Shown here in pieces: positions 1-10,762 of a stretch of 64,000 nucleotides of DNA; position 1 is the first letter of the stretch; each line of letters starts with the position of its first letter. The notes under the pieces were generated by a model, which searched no databases, had not been told where the DNA came from, and was given only the letters and a program-made list of their open reading frames with translations. The stretch is from Allobosea sp. BK604 (GTDB lineage: Bacteria; Pseudomonadota; Alphaproteobacteria; Rhizobiales; Beijerinckiaceae): the NCBI RefSeq assembly GCF_004341515.1, contig NZ_SLZF01000015.1, forward strand, positions 124,001 through 188,000. Reading direction: 5' to 3'. Made by a program: the position numbers and the translations under genes.

Positions 1-197
1 AGGGCGAGCGCGCCGCCGAGCACGGAATGCAGTTTTTCGAGCGCCGGGCCGACGCGCCGGTCGATTTTCACCTGATCGGGAAGCGGCGCCAGCTCGACCA
101 ATGTTCCGTCGAAGTCGAGAAATAGTGCGAGCGCTTGCGCCGCGCCGGCGAAGTCGCGGGATTGATTGCCAGATTCCGGTTCGATCAAGTCCATCAT
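1..197 (-). CDS. otsB: Trehalose-6-phosphate phosphatase, N-terminal part (cut by window edge)
   Basis: Read from the ATG at 195-197, the minus strand is open to the window edge (65 codons). Around residue 27 it encodes FLDFDGTLVELAP, the aspartate nucleophile motif of HAD phosphatases in the form seen in OtsB. OtsB removes phosphate from trehalose-6-phosphate, the second step of trehalose synthesis. The gene is divergent from otsA, which supports the assignment. A second ATG directly follows the first, so the start is uncertain by one codon. The catalytic HAD motifs II-IV lie outside the window. Confidence 0.85.
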   Translation of the reverse strand, partial: MMDLIEPESGNQSRDFAGAAQALALFLDFDGTLVELAPLPDQVKIDRRVGPALEKLHSVLGGALA

Positions 198-473
198 CTC
201 GATCTGTCTGCGTGACGAAACGGGCGAAAGCACGGCACGACGACTGGCGAAATCCTATCTCGCAATTCCATTGCGTTGAGGGTTCTCATAAAATGCTCGC
301 GAACTTGCCACATTCTGCTTCCAGCCTGCCACCACGATCTTGATTTCAACGCAAGCCTGACACGGCTTCGCCATTGCGTACCGGACCATTCGAGAAACAT
401 TACGTGCACCGGCGCGTTCTGTTCCTGCTCCGGTGGCGAAATTCGGGCACCGGCAGAACGGAGAATTCCCGAG
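198..473. promoter_or_regulatory. Divergent otsB/otsA intergenic region
   Basis: These 276 bases separate the divergent starts of otsB and otsA and must hold promoters for both. Reading frames open across it in several directions, but none gives a recognisable protein. No clear sigma-70 box or long inverted repeat was picked out by eye. Confidence 0.4.
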
Positions 474-2051
474 ATGCGTCTCGTCGTCGTTTCCAACCGC
501 GTCACGATCCCTGAACGAAGCGAAAAGGCCGTGGCGGGCGGGCTGGCTGTCGCCCTGCGCGAGGCACTGGAGCAGCATGGCGGGCTCTGGTTCGGCTGGA
601 GCGGGGCGATCAGCGAGGGCGGCGCCGTCCGCACGGTCCAGCGCGGCAAGGTCACCTACGCGGTGACCGACCTGAGCGAGACCGAGCGGCAGACCTATTA
701 CCTCGGCTTCTCGAACCGGGCACTGTGGCCGAACATGCATTATCGGCTCGGCCTGACCGAGTTCTCGCGGACCGACTATGCCGGCTATCTCGCGGTCAAC
801 CGGCGCTTCGCCAAGTCGCTGGCTGCCTTGCTCACCCCCGAGGATGTGATCTGGATCCATGATTACCATCTCATCCCGCTTGCCGCGGAGCTCCGCCGGC
901 GCGGCGTGAAGAACCGGATCGGCTATTTCCACCATATCCCCTGGCCGCCGGCCGAAGTCTTTGGCGCGATGCCCTTCAGCACGACGCTGATCAGCACGAT
1001 GGGCTCGTATGATCTCGTCGGCGTGCAGACGCAGATCGATGCGCGCAACCTGATCAACGGCCTGGTGATGATGTGCGGGGCCAGGGCGGATGGCGCCAAG
1101 GTCACGATGGGTCGGCGCGAGACGATGGTCCAGGCCTTCCCGATCGGCATCGATGTCGAGGCGTTCCGCAAGCTCGCGACGGCCTCGGTGCGCGCCGCGA
1201 CGACGCCGATCCGCATGACCACGGGGCCGCTCGGTACGCGCAAGCTCGTCATCGGCGTCGACCGGCTCGATTATTCGAAGGGCATCGTCCAGCGGCTGGA
1301 GGCGTTCGGCCAGTTCCTGCGCAGCCATCCCGAATATCGCAAGGAGGTCGGTCTGCTGCAGATCGCGCCGCCCTCACGTTCCGACGTGCCCGAATATGCC
1401 GAGCTCGACCGCCAGTCGGACGAAGTCGCCGGCCGGCTCAATGCCGCGCTCGGCGAATTCGACTGGTCGCCGATCCGCGTCGTCAAGCGGGCCTATTCGC
1501 GCAGCGCCCTCGCGGGTTTCTATCGCCGCGCCCAGGTCGGGCTGGTGACGCCGATGCGCGACGGCATGAATCTGGTCGCCAAGGAATATGTCGCGGCGCA
1601 GGATCCGGCCGATCCGGGCGTGCTGGTGCTGTCGCGCTTTGCCGGCGCGGCGCAGCAACTGGGCGAAGCGCTGATCGTCAATCCCTATGATGTCCATGAG
1701 GTCGCGGAGGCGATCCGCACCGCGCTGGCCATGCCGAAATCCGAGCGGCAGCGCCGCTTCGAGCGCCTCTACGACACGATATCGGAAACCGATATCGACT
1801 GGTGGACGCGGCGTTATCTCTCGGTGCTGTCGGGCGTGGAACAGCCTGAGAATGACGAGATTTCGCCGGCGCCGCGCAAGCTTCCGGGCAGCGTCGGCAC
1901 GTCCGGACGCAGGTCGCCCCGGAGCAATCCGCACACCGCCCGAGACGCCGGCGCGCTGCCGGAACGCGGCGTCACGCTCTCGCACCAACCGCGGCGCGCC
2001 TCCCCCACCGAACGATCCGGAAGCGATTTGCAACCCGCTTCCCGACCCTAG
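474..2051 (+). CDS. otsA: Trehalose-6-phosphate synthase
   Basis: OtsA is a GT20 retaining glycosyltransferase that joins UDP-glucose to glucose-6-phosphate in the cytoplasm. The chosen start gives [10 protein letters not shown], the normal N-terminus; the frame is open further upstream but lacks family similarity there. Visible motifs are [24 protein letters not shown], the donor-site RLDYSKGI and [15 protein letters not shown]. The 525-residue product exceeds the usual 460-480 because of about 60 polar C-terminal residues rich in Arg, Pro and Ser that resemble no domain. The gene pairs with divergent otsB. Trehalose made by this pair normally serves osmotic and desiccation tolerance. Confidence 0.95.
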   Translation: MRLVVVSNRVTIPERSEKAVAGGLAVALREALEQHGGLWFGWSGAISEGGAVRTVQRGKVTYAVTDLSETERQTYYLGFSNRALWPNMHYRLGLTEFSRTDYAGYLAVNRRFAKSLAALLTPEDVIWIHDYHLIPLAAELRRRGVKNRIGYFHHIPWPPAEVFGAMPFSTTLISTMGSYDLVGVQTQIDARNLINGLVMMCGARADGAKVTMGRRETMVQAFPIGIDVEAFRKLATASVRAATTPIRMTTGPLGTRKLVIGVDRLDYSKGIVQRLEAFGQFLRSHPEYRKEVGLLQIAPPSRSDVPEYAELDRQSDEVAGRLNAALGEFDWSPIRVVKRAYSRSALAGFYRRAQVGLVTPMRDGMNLVAKEYVAAQDPADPGVLVLSRFAGAAQQLGEALIVNPYDVHEVAEAIRTALAMPKSERQRRFERLYDTISETDIDWWTRRYLSVLSGVEQPENDEISPAPRKLPGSVGTSGRRSPRSNPHTARDAGALPERGVTLSHQPRRASPTERSGSDLQPASRP

Positions 2052-2187
2052 CCCTTGCCGAACACGCGATTCGGTCGCTAGAAGGCGATTTGAATCGGGG
2101 CTTGCCTGCGACTCGTCCATGGCAGGTGCAAGCCTGCGATGGATTATCGGCCACGACGGCTGAGGAGGCGGGCGGAGGGCAGGATTG

Positions 2188-4455
2188 ATGCGAGGCGCTC
2201 TCGGAGGATCGGGCGTTCTGCTGCGCCGCCTCCGCGAGGTCATGGCAGCGCCTGTCAGCCCGCAGGAGCGGCTGGACCGGCTCGTCGTCCTGATCGCGGG
2301 CAATCTCGTCGCCGAAGTCTGCTCGGTCTATGTCCTGCGCGAGGACGGCTCGCTCGAGCTCTACGCTACCGAAGGCCTCAACCGCGAGGCGGTGCACCTC
2401 ACCACGATGCGTGCCGGCGAGGGCCTTGTCGGCCTGATCGCGCGCGAGGCGGAGCCGATCGCGCTTTCGGACGCGCAGGCGCATCCGGCCTTCTCCTACC
2501 GGCCCGAGACGGGCGAGGAAATCTACCGCTCCTTCCTCGGCGTGCCGATCCTGCGCGGCGGCGCCGTGATGGGCGTGCTCGTCATCCAGAACCGCGCCTC
2601 GCGGCTCTATAGCGAGGAAGAGGTCGAGTCGCTGCAGACCACCGCCATGATCATGGCGGAGATGATCGCGGCCGGCGGCCTGAAATCGCTCGCCCCGCCC
2701 GGCGCTTCGATCGGCCTCGACCGGCCGATCCATGGAATCGGCGCCAGCCTCGCCGACGGCGTCGGGCTCGGCCATGCCGTACTGCACGAGCCGCGCGTCG
2801 CGATCACCAACCTGATCGCCGAGAATCCGGCCCAGGAGGTCAGACGGCTCGAGGCCGCGATCGGCGAGATGCGCGCCTCGATCGACGAGCTGATCGAGCG
2901 CGGCGATGTCGCCCATACCGGCGAGCATCGCGACGTGCTCGAGACCTTCCGCATGTTCGCCCATGATCAGGGCTGGCTCCGGCGCATGCGCGAGGTCGTG
3001 ATGACCGGCCTGACCGCGGAGGCGGCGGTCGAGCGCGTGCAGTCCGATACCCGCGCCAAGATGCTGCGCCAGACCGATCCCTATCTGCGCGAGCGCCTGC
3101 ACGATCTCGACGATCTCGCCAACCGGCTGCTGCGCACCCTGATGGGCAAGGCCAATGGCGTGGCGCGCGAGCAATTGCCCGAGAACGCCATCCTGATCGC
3201 CCGCTCGATGGGGCCGGCCGCGCTGCTCGACTATGACCGCGGCCGCCTGCGCGGCCTCGTGCTCGAAGAGGGTGGACCGGCCAGCCATATCGCCATCGTG
3301 GCGCGTGCGCTCGGCATCCCGGTGGTCAGCGAGATCGTCAACGCGACCGCGCTGATCCAGGCGGGCGATGCCGTCATCGTCGACGGCCAGGCCGGCGAGG
3401 TGCAGATCCGGCCGCAGCCCGATGTCGAGAACGCCTACAAGGACAAGGCGCGGCTACGCGCTCGCAAGCAGGAGCAGTATCGCAAGCTCAAGACGCTGCC
3501 CTCGGTCACCAAGGATGGTCTCGAGATCACCTTGCAGATCAATGCCGGCCTCCTGGTCGACATGCCCAATCTCGACGAGACGGCCGCCGCCGGCATCGGG
3601 CTGTTTCGCACCGAGCTGCAATTCATGGTGGCGCAGCACATGCCGACCACGGCCGAGCAGCAGGCGCTTTACGGCGCGGTGCTGAAGGCGGCGCAGGGCC
3701 GGCCGGTGACCTTCCGCACGCTCGATATCGGCGGCGACAAGGTGCTGCCCTATATGGAGCGCATCGAGGAGGAGAACCCGGCGCTCGGCTGGCGTGCCAT
3801 CCGCATCGGTCTCGACAAGCCGCGCCTGCTGCGCGCGCAGCTGCGCGCCATGCTGCGTGCTGGCGCCGGCCACGAGATGCGGATCATGCTGCCGATGGTC
3901 GCGACCGTCGACGAGTTCCTGCGCGCCCGTTTCATCGTGCGCCGCGAGCTCGCCATGCTGGAGAAGCAGGAGCGCCCCGCGCCGACCAATCTGAAGCTCG
4001 GCGTCATGGTGGAAGTGCCGTCCTTGCTCTTCGAGCTGGCGGAGATCGCGCGCGAGGCTGATTTCCTCTCGATCGGTACCAACGACCTGATGCAGTTCCT
4101 GTTCGCGGCCGACCGTGAGAACCGGCGTGTCACAGACAGGTTCGATCCGCTCTCGGTCGGCGCGCTGAGGGCGTTGCGCAGCATCGTCGACGCGGCGGAC
4201 GAGGCCGGCTGTCCGGTCGCGGTTTGCGGCGAGATGGGCGGCAGGCCGCTCGAGACCATGGCGCTGATCGGGCTCGGCTATCGCGGCTTCTCGATGTCGG
4301 CCGCCTCGGTCGGCCCGGTCAAGGCGATGCTGCGCGCGCTCGACGTCGCCAAGCTGCGCGAGCGCATGGACTGGATGCTCGCGTCCTCAGATGGTGCGGC
4401 GAGCCTGCGCCCGCAGCTTGCCGCGCTCGCGGCGGAGTTGAAAATCCCTGTCTAG
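2188..4455 (+). CDS. ptsP: PEP-protein phosphotransferase, EI-Ntr with GAF domain
   Basis: PtsP autophosphorylates from phosphoenolpyruvate and passes phosphate to NPr in the nitrogen PTS, a regulatory rather than sugar-transport relay. The 755-residue product has an N-terminal GAF domain (about residues 15-165), the PEP-utiliser N domain, the swivelling phospho-His segment GGPASHIAIVARALGIPVV, and a C-terminal PEP-binding barrel with GLFRTELQFM, TLDIGGDK and NDLMQFLFAADR. An ATG at 2188 directly follows a TTG; ATG is preferred. It is followed after 45 bases by prfA, as in many Rhizobiales. Confidence 0.95.
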   Translation: MRGALGGSGVLLRRLREVMAAPVSPQERLDRLVVLIAGNLVAEVCSVYVLREDGSLELYATEGLNREAVHLTTMRAGEGLVGLIAREAEPIALSDAQAHPAFSYRPETGEEIYRSFLGVPILRGGAVMGVLVIQNRASRLYSEEEVESLQTTAMIMAEMIAAGGLKSLAPPGASIGLDRPIHGIGASLADGVGLGHAVLHEPRVAITNLIAENPAQEVRRLEAAIGEMRASIDELIERGDVAHTGEHRDVLETFRMFAHDQGWLRRMREVVMTGLTAEAAVERVQSDTRAKMLRQTDPYLRERLHDLDDLANRLLRTLMGKANGVAREQLPENAILIARSMGPAALLDYDRGRLRGLVLEEGGPASHIAIVARALGIPVVSEIVNATALIQAGDAVIVDGQAGEVQIRPQPDVENAYKDKARLRARKQEQYRKLKTLPSVTKDGLEITLQINAGLLVDMPNLDETAAAGIGLFRTELQFMVAQHMPTTAEQQALYGAVLKAAQGRPVTFRTLDIGGDKVLPYMERIEEENPALGWRAIRIGLDKPRLLRAQLRAMLRAGAGHEMRIMLPMVATVDEFLRARFIVRRELAMLEKQERPAPTNLKLGVMVEVPSLLFELAEIAREADFLSIGTNDLMQFLFAADRENRRVTDRFDPLSVGALRALRSIVDAADEAGCPVAVCGEMGGRPLETMALIGLGYRGFSMSAASVGPVKAMLRALDVAKLRERMDWMLASSDGAASLRPQLAALAAELKIPV

Positions 4456-4500
4456 CGAGGCTCGCCTTCGCTTGCCACCACATCATAGTTCGAGTTCCAG

Positions 4501-5586
<1,086 letters not shown>

Positions 5587-5643
5587 AACATATCGGCGTC
5601 ACCGACGTTTAGACCGTATCAACGTTCTCGGCGGGAGATAGCC

Positions 5644-5892
5644 ATGACGAAACTCGTATCCGGTATTGCAGTGGCGGCCCTCATGGCTTTCGCCATGGGC
5701 GGTCAGGCGAACGCCCAGGAGCAGACGATGCGTAAGGTCACGTCTGGCCAGCCGGCGGCCTTGCATGGGGCGATGACCCAGTCCCAGGCCCGGCGCGCCT
5801 GCTCGATGGAAATGCGCGGCGCCCGCGAAAGCAAGTCGGCGATCCGCCAGAAGATGACGATCTGCATGAATGACAAGATGCAGGGCAACTGA
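5644..5892 (+). CDS. Small secreted protein, possibly PsiF-like
   Basis: The 82-residue product starts with a signal peptide (MTKLVSGIAVAALMAFAMGG, cleavage probably after QANA), so the mature protein should be periplasmic. The C-terminal half has two cysteines in RRACSMEMRG and MTICMNDKMQ, spacing that recalls the PsiF repeat, but this likeness is weak. It sits 57 bases after prfA and ends 6 bases before prmC, so it is probably co-transcribed with them. No function is assigned. Confidence 0.7.
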   Translation: MTKLVSGIAVAALMAFAMGGQANAQEQTMRKVTSGQPAALHGAMTQSQARRACSMEMRGARESKSAIRQKMTICMNDKMQGN

Positions 5893-5898
5893 GGCCTT

Positions 5899-6819
5899 AT
5901 GAACGATCAGGAAGCGGTTGAGCCCGCAGGGCCCGGCCGCGAGCCAGCATCCGAATCGTCCGTCCAGGACCGCGCCGCGTCGACCCTAGGGGCGGCGCGG
6001 CGTCGTCTTGCGGCACGCCTGCGTGCTGGCGGCAGCGAGAGCGCCGGGCTCGATGCGCGCCTGCTCGTCGAGGGGGCGACCGGCCGTTCCCATCTCGATC
6101 CGGTTGCCCCGCTCGATCCGGCAGCGGCGATGGTTCTCGATGGCTACGCCGAGCGGCGCCTTGCCGGCGAACCGGTCTGGCGCATCCTCGGCGAACGCGA
6201 GTTCTGGGGCCTGCGCTTTCGTCTCTCGCCCGCGACGCTCGAGCCGCGTCCCGATACGGAAACTCTGGTCGAAGCCACCATCGATATCCTGAAAGAGCGC
6301 CGCAACGAGCCGCTGTCGATCCTGGACCTCGGCACCGGCACCGGCTGTCTTCTGATTGCGACCCTCAGCGAATTTCGGCAGGCACGAGGCCTCGGAATCG
6401 ACCTCTCGCAGGAGGCCTGCGCCACGGCCGCCGGCAATGCGGCGCTGAACGGCCTCGCCGGGCGCGCGACCTTCAGGCAGGGCAATTGGACGCAGGGAAT
6501 CGAAGAACGCTTCGATTTAATTCTGTCCAACCCACCCTATATACGTAATGACGAGATTGCCGGCCTGGCGCCGGAGGTGCGTGATTTCGATCCGCGCCTT
6601 GCGCTTGACGGCGGAGCCGATGGGCTCGACCCTTACAGGGATTTCGCGGTGAATCTGCCACATTTGCTGACGCCGGAGGGCGTGATCGTCCTTGAGATCG
6701 GGGCTGGGCAGGGTTCTGATGTCGTGGCTCTGATGCAGCAGGCGGGACTGGCTCATTTGGGCACCCGACATGATCTCGGCGGCCATGCGCGCGCCCTGAT
6801 CTTTGCCGGCAGAGGATGA
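5899..6819 (+). CDS. prmC: Release factor glutamine N5-methyltransferase
   Basis: PrmC methylates the glutamine of the GGQ loop in RF1 and RF2 using S-adenosylmethionine. The 306-residue protein has an N-terminal helical domain, the SAM-binding loop ILDLGTGTGCLLIA and the catalytic NPPY in LILSNPPYIRNDEIAGLAPE. About 30 residues before the usual start look non-conserved, so a later start is possible, but the ATG chosen follows the small secreted gene closely. The neighbouring prfA encodes its substrate. Confidence 0.93.
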   Translation: MNDQEAVEPAGPGREPASESSVQDRAASTLGAARRRLAARLRAGGSESAGLDARLLVEGATGRSHLDPVAPLDPAAAMVLDGYAERRLAGEPVWRILGEREFWGLRFRLSPATLEPRPDTETLVEATIDILKERRNEPLSILDLGTGTGCLLIATLSEFRQARGLGIDLSQEACATAAGNAALNGLAGRATFRQGNWTQGIEERFDLILSNPPYIRNDEIAGLAPEVRDFDPRLALDGGADGLDPYRDFAVNLPHLLTPEGVIVLEIGAGQGSDVVALMQQAGLAHLGTRHDLGGHARALIFAGRG

Positions 6820-7183
6820 TGCACACAGGCATTTGTGCGAATTTGCTTGGAGATGCCGGGAAAAACCGTTATGCACATTTCAGCCGAAGCTGGTGCCGTC
6901 AGCGCCGAGCCTTGGGCAGCCTCCTGATCATGAGTGTTGCCTGCGGATGATCCGCGGATTGACGGAACCGACAAAGCAAGATCGGACATCGGAAGGCGCT
7001 GAGGCGCCATTCGGCCTCTGGGACCTAGACAGGCCCCTTTTGGAAACGAGCGCGTGAAGACCAAGAACGGCGCATTGCCCATTCAGGTCCACCTAACCCG
7101 GCGTGGCGTCGCAACCCGCTTCGCACCGGCATGCGCATGATCATCAGGTTGCTTTGAGCGAACAGAGCGCGAGATAGACGCGA
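6820..7183. other. Intergenic region before the DUF4167 gene
   Basis: These 364 bases hold no protein I can recognise; the open frames on either strand lack a ribosome site or family resemblance. The DUF4167 promoter should lie here. I see no strong hairpin or repeat. Confidence 0.4.
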
Positions 7184-8275
7184 ATGAGACCAGGTCAGAA
7201 CCGGCGTATGCGCGGCCGCAACAACAATAACAACAATGGCAACCGCAAAGCTCCGAATCCGCTGCAGCGGAGCTACGAATCGAACGGGCCCGACGTCAAA
7301 GTTCGTGGTACCGCCCAGAACATCGCGGAGAAATACTTGCAGCTGGCGCGCGATGCGCAGTCCTCCGGCGATCCTGTCGCTGCAGAGAACTATTTCCAGC
7401 ATGCGGAGCACTATTACCGCATCCTTCTCGCTGCGCAGGAGCAGATGGCCCAGCAATACGGCCACAGCTTCCCGCCGACGCGCGGCTTCGGCGAAGATGC
7501 CGATGATGTCGAGGATGAGGGTGACGACGAGAACGCCGCCTTCCCGCAGGGTGCGCCGCAGCCGGACATGCGCAATCAGCCTCAGCCGGGCATGAACGGC
7601 AACGGCTACAACGCCCAGCGCCATGACGGCGAGGGCGGCGAGGGCAATAACGGCCAGCGTTTCGATCGCCAGGGTCGTGGCGACCGCTTCAACGATCGCA
7701 ACGACCGGAACGATCGCAACAATCGCCGTTTCGATCGCAATGACCGGCAGGACCGCGGCGAGCGCCGCTTTGATCGCCAGGACGGTGGCCAGAACGGTCA
7801 GCAGGGCGGCTACGCGCCGCGCTCGGACATGCCGGTTTCGGACGAGCAGCCCGAGGCTCAGCCGCAGCGCGACAACGCCCAGCCGAATCAGGCTGAGCGC
7901 CGCTTCGAGCGGGGTGACCGCCCCGAGCGTGGCGATCGTCCCGAGCGTGGTGATCGTCCCGAGCGCGGCCCGCGCTCCGAGCGCCGTCCGCGCCGCGACG
8001 CGGCTGTCGAGGATGAGGCCAATGGTGATGCCCCGGCCGGGCTGCCATCCTTCCTGACCACGCCGGTCCGCGTTCCGATCGCGGTCGCCGAGGAGCCTGC
8101 CGTCGTGGCCGAGGCGCCTGCTCCGGCTCCCGAGCCGGTCGCTGCTCCCGCTGCGGATGTCGAGGCGGTTGCCGAGGAAGCGCCTGCCGCCGCGCCGAAG
8201 CGCACCCGCCGCCGTCGCTCGCCGCGTGAGGTGATGGACGCGCTCGGGTCCGAGGCGGATGGCGCCGCCGAGTAA
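7184..8275 (+). CDS. DUF4167 domain protein with RNA-binding-like low-complexity middle
   Basis: The N-terminal 90 residues match the DUF4167 family of alphaproteobacteria: an RNNNNNNGNRK start followed by helices including RGTAQNIAEKYLQLARDAQ and ENYFQHAEHYYRIL. The middle is highly charged, with Asn/Asp/Arg repeats (NDRNDRNDRNN) and a tandem PERGDR repeat, then an Ala/Pro-rich stretch and a basic KRTRRRRSPREVMDALG end. Such composition suggests nucleic-acid contact, which is inference. The position after prmC is conserved in the order. Function is unknown. Confidence 0.88.
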   Translation: MRPGQNRRMRGRNNNNNNGNRKAPNPLQRSYESNGPDVKVRGTAQNIAEKYLQLARDAQSSGDPVAAENYFQHAEHYYRILLAAQEQMAQQYGHSFPPTRGFGEDADDVEDEGDDENAAFPQGAPQPDMRNQPQPGMNGNGYNAQRHDGEGGEGNNGQRFDRQGRGDRFNDRNDRNDRNNRRFDRNDRQDRGERRFDRQDGGQNGQQGGYAPRSDMPVSDEQPEAQPQRDNAQPNQAERRFERGDRPERGDRPERGDRPERGPRSERRPRRDAAVEDEANGDAPAGLPSFLTTPVRVPIAVAEEPAVVAEAPAPAPEPVAAPAADVEAVAEEAPAAAPKRTRRRRSPREVMDALGSEADGAAE

Positions 8276-8300
8276 GGCTTGGCCGCGAGACGAAGACAAC

Positions 8301-8325
8301 AGGGGCCCGCAAGGGCCCCTTTTTC
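8301..8325 (+). terminator. Rho-independent terminator after the DUF4167 gene
   Basis: An 8-bp perfect stem AGGGGCCC/GGGCCCCT closes a GCAA tetraloop and runs into TTTTTC. It lies 25 bases past the DUF4167 stop and ends the ptsP-to-DUF4167 block. Confidence 0.9.
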
Positions 8326-8383
8326 TTGGGAAAGGCATCTCTTGGGACAGGCGTTTCCTGGGACAGGCGGCCGTCGCAGGGCG

Positions 8384-9265
8384 CTATTTCAGCGGCAGGA
8401 ACAGCTCCGCCACCGACTCATGCTCGGGCACCTCCGGAAATAAGCTCAGCCGCTGGCAATAGATCGGGAAGTCCCGGGCTTCCTCACCGCTGGCCGGAAG
8501 CCATTCGCGATAGAGGTAGAGCGCGGCGGGCTCCAGATTATGCGTGTTGCCGTCGACGCGCAGCACCGCGCAGCGTCCGCCGGGGATTTCGCCGGCCTTG
8601 ATGCCATCGCCATTCGCCGCGATCGGCTGGTCGGTCCCGACACAAAGGTCCACGCTGTAATCGGCGGGCCTGGCGGGGCGCCGCTCGGAGTGCCAGACGT
8701 TGAAGGTGGGATTTGTCCTGGGGTGCAGGCCGGCGGCCTTGCGCCAGGCGATGAACCGCTGGATCGTGGCGCCGAGCGTCGCCGGGTCGCCCCGATGCTC
8801 CATGATCGCCACCGGCGTCGCGGGCACATCGCGGATCGTCACGTCGTCAGGATTGAAACTTTTCTGCATGAGCTTGCTCCTCGCATCGTCGAGAGGCCCG
8901 AAGGCCGCAAGCCACGGCTCCCAGTCGGGAGATTTTCGGAACGACGAAGGCGACTGCCCCGACCATTGCCGGAAGGCGCGGGCGAAGGCATCCGGAGCCT
9001 CGTAACCGGCATCCATCGCGATGTCCGTGACGCTTTGGGCATCCCTGTAGGCCAGCCGGAACGAAGCGCGCTTCATGCGGGCGAGCTGGATATAGCGATG
9101 CACGGACAGCCCGAAGGTCGCCGTGAATTGCCGGTGGAAGTGAAATTTCGAATAGGCCGCGATGCCGCTCAGTGCGTCCAGGTCCAGATCACCGTCCAGA
9201 TTCCGGTCTATGTGATTCAGCACCCGCTGCATCCGGGCATGGTGGTTCCGAAGCGCTGCCTTCAT
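8384..9265 (-). CDS. AraC-family regulator with GyrI-like ligand domain
   Basis: The first 110 residues form an AraC double helix-turn-helix, with LDALSGIAAYSKFHFHRQF and the signature TDIAMDAGYEAPDAFARAFRQW. The C-terminal half, from about residue 130, is a GyrI-like effector-binding domain (VTIRDVPATPVAIMEHRG...). This N-terminal DNA-binding, C-terminal ligand layout is that of Rob/SbmC-type drug-responsive activators. The ligand and targets cannot be read from the sequence. Length is 293 residues. Confidence 0.9.
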   Translation of the reverse strand: MKAALRNHHARMQRVLNHIDRNLDGDLDLDALSGIAAYSKFHFHRQFTATFGLSVHRYIQLARMKRASFRLAYRDAQSVTDIAMDAGYEAPDAFARAFRQWSGQSPSSFRKSPDWEPWLAAFGPLDDARSKLMQKSFNPDDVTIRDVPATPVAIMEHRGDPATLGATIQRFIAWRKAAGLHPRTNPTFNVWHSERRPARPADYSVDLCVGTDQPIAANGDGIKAGEIPGGRCAVLRVDGNTHNLEPAALYLYREWLPASGEEARDFPIYCQRLSLFPEVPEHESVAELFLPLK

Positions 9266-9360
9266 GATTCCGTCTTCCGTGGCAGCGCCAGTTAGGCGCA
9301 GGCAGGCATGACGCGCTCGACCGATCTTGCGGTTTTGTCAGGGGTGCGGAAGGACAGACC

Positions 9361-10149
9361 CTAGAGCACGCGGGCTTCGGCCGGCAGCGGCACGGGCTCC
9401 AGCCTGTCGCCTTCGGCCAGCGTGCCGCTCGCGGTGATCCGGCAATAGATCCCGCAATCGAAATGGCCATAGGCCGTCACCAGCGCCTTCGGGATCTGGA
9501 GATCGCGGAAGCCGGTTTCCGGATCGACATTGGTCGCGGCGCAGCGCTCGATCCGCTTGATCACCTGCAGCTTCAGGCCCGATGGCGAGGCGATTTCCTG
9601 GCCGGGCGCCAGATCGAACTCGGCCCAGGGCTGCAGGTCGTCGACCATGATGTTGCCGCGGAAGCGCAGCGGATCGACCGCCGCGCCGATGCGCTCTTCG
9701 AACTCGGCGACGCTGGCGAGATTGATGATCGAGACGAAGCCGGAGCGCGAATCGGTGAAGCGGTAACCGTCCGGCGCCGCCAGCAGGCGCGGCTCGCCGC
9801 GCAAGTCCTGCGGCATGTAGCTCTCGAAGAAGCGGGTGATCGCTGCGCGCCCGTCCGCGGTCGTCACATCGGCCCGCAATGCTTCGCGCCCCTCGTGGCT
9901 GATCGTCAGCTCGCCGGTCTCGTCGCAATAGCGTGTCTTCAGCCGCGCCAGCGCTTCGTTGCGCATCAGCATCAGATATTTGAGCTTCGGCTGGTGCACT
10001 GGCGCCGCTGGATCGAAACCCGAGGGCCCATTCTCGATGGCGAAGAGGCGGTCGCTCGGGAAATACTGTCCCTTGAGCAGCGAGACCGCAGCGAGGCGTT
10101 CGGGCGAGAGCCCTTTGATGGGATAGCGGTAGAGCGAGGCGACGCGCAT
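9361..10149 (-). CDS. MOSC domain protein
   Basis: The start used, MRVASLYRYPIKGLSPE, matches the N-terminal beta-barrel of MOSC proteins; the frame extends 30 codons further upstream without similarity. The C-terminal MOSC part includes FRGNIMVDDLQPWAEFD and CAATNVDPETG, the latter holding the conserved cysteine. MOSC domains bind molybdenum cofactor or carry sulfur. The product is 262 residues. No molybdoenzyme gene is near, so the partner is unknown. Confidence 0.9.
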   Translation of the reverse strand: MRVASLYRYPIKGLSPERLAAVSLLKGQYFPSDRLFAIENGPSGFDPAAPVHQPKLKYLMLMRNEALARLKTRYCDETGELTISHEGREALRADVTTADGRAAITRFFESYMPQDLRGEPRLLAAPDGYRFTDSRSGFVSIINLASVAEFEERIGAAVDPLRFRGNIMVDDLQPWAEFDLAPGQEIASPSGLKLQVIKRIERCAATNVDPETGFRDLQIPKALVTAYGHFDCGIYCRITASGTLAEGDRLEPVPLPAEARVL

Positions 10150-10239
10150 GCGATGGGTCCGGGATGCCGATCTGATCGCGACCTTAGCCGCGCTTCCCGG
10201 GGAAGCGCGATCAAATCCTCTTAATGATTGTAATGACAC

Positions 10240-10566
10240 TCAGGCATCGATCGGGGTCTCGGCCTCCTCGCCATCGGCCACCGAACGCTGGCAGCCCCAG
10301 CTCGACAGCACCGCATCGGTCTCCTCGACCACGAAGAAACGGGCCGAGTCGCGATCATAGCCTTCGCCGAGAAGGCGGTCGTAATCGGTATGGCTGTGCC
10401 GGACATGGCTGCCGAGCGCGAGCCAGAGCGCGGTGGAGGGAGGCAGGTCCTTCATATGGCGCCGCTCGGCCAGGCTGATCACCGCCTCGGCATCGGCGAG
10501 GGGGATGCCGGGGGCGAGCGCTCTCAGCGCCCTTCGAATCGCCTGCTGCCGTTTGGTGCCCGCCAT
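10240..10566 (-). CDS. DUF2293 domain protein
   Basis: The start at the ATG 10564-10566 (MAGTKRQQAIRRALRALAPG) gives a 108-residue protein covering the DUF2293 domain, with the HTDYDRLLGEGYDRDSARFFV segment. The frame continues about 69 codons upstream in unlike sequence. Function is unknown. It is divergent from the Cache-like gene. Confidence 0.75.
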   Translation of the reverse strand: MAGTKRQQAIRRALRALAPGIPLADAEAVISLAERRHMKDLPPSTALWLALGSHVRHSHTDYDRLLGEGYDRDSARFFVVEETDAVLSSWGCQRSVADGEEAETPIDA

Positions 10567-10762
10567 CGCCTCTGCTTTGCGCCGAACCTGCCGCGGGTCA
10601 AGGCGCGGCAAGGGGCAAGGATCGGGCGAGCCATCATGCGCTCCGCCCCTGCTGGCCGGCGGTTTGATAGAGCGATGGCAGTGCCTCGAACCGTCGTTCA
10701 CGCGCGAAGACTGATGGCAGACGCCGCGTTTTCGCTCTGTTACCGAGCGGCCAGGGGGTTCC

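Noticed and set aside
7900-7970. Tandem repeats that could be a CRISPR-like array
   Set aside because: They are in-frame codon repeats for PERGDR in the DUF4167 protein, without spacers.
7025-8338. 437-codon minus-strand frame opposite the DUF4167 gene
   Set aside because: Repetitive Ala/Leu/Arg composition produced by the repeat-rich gene on the other strand.
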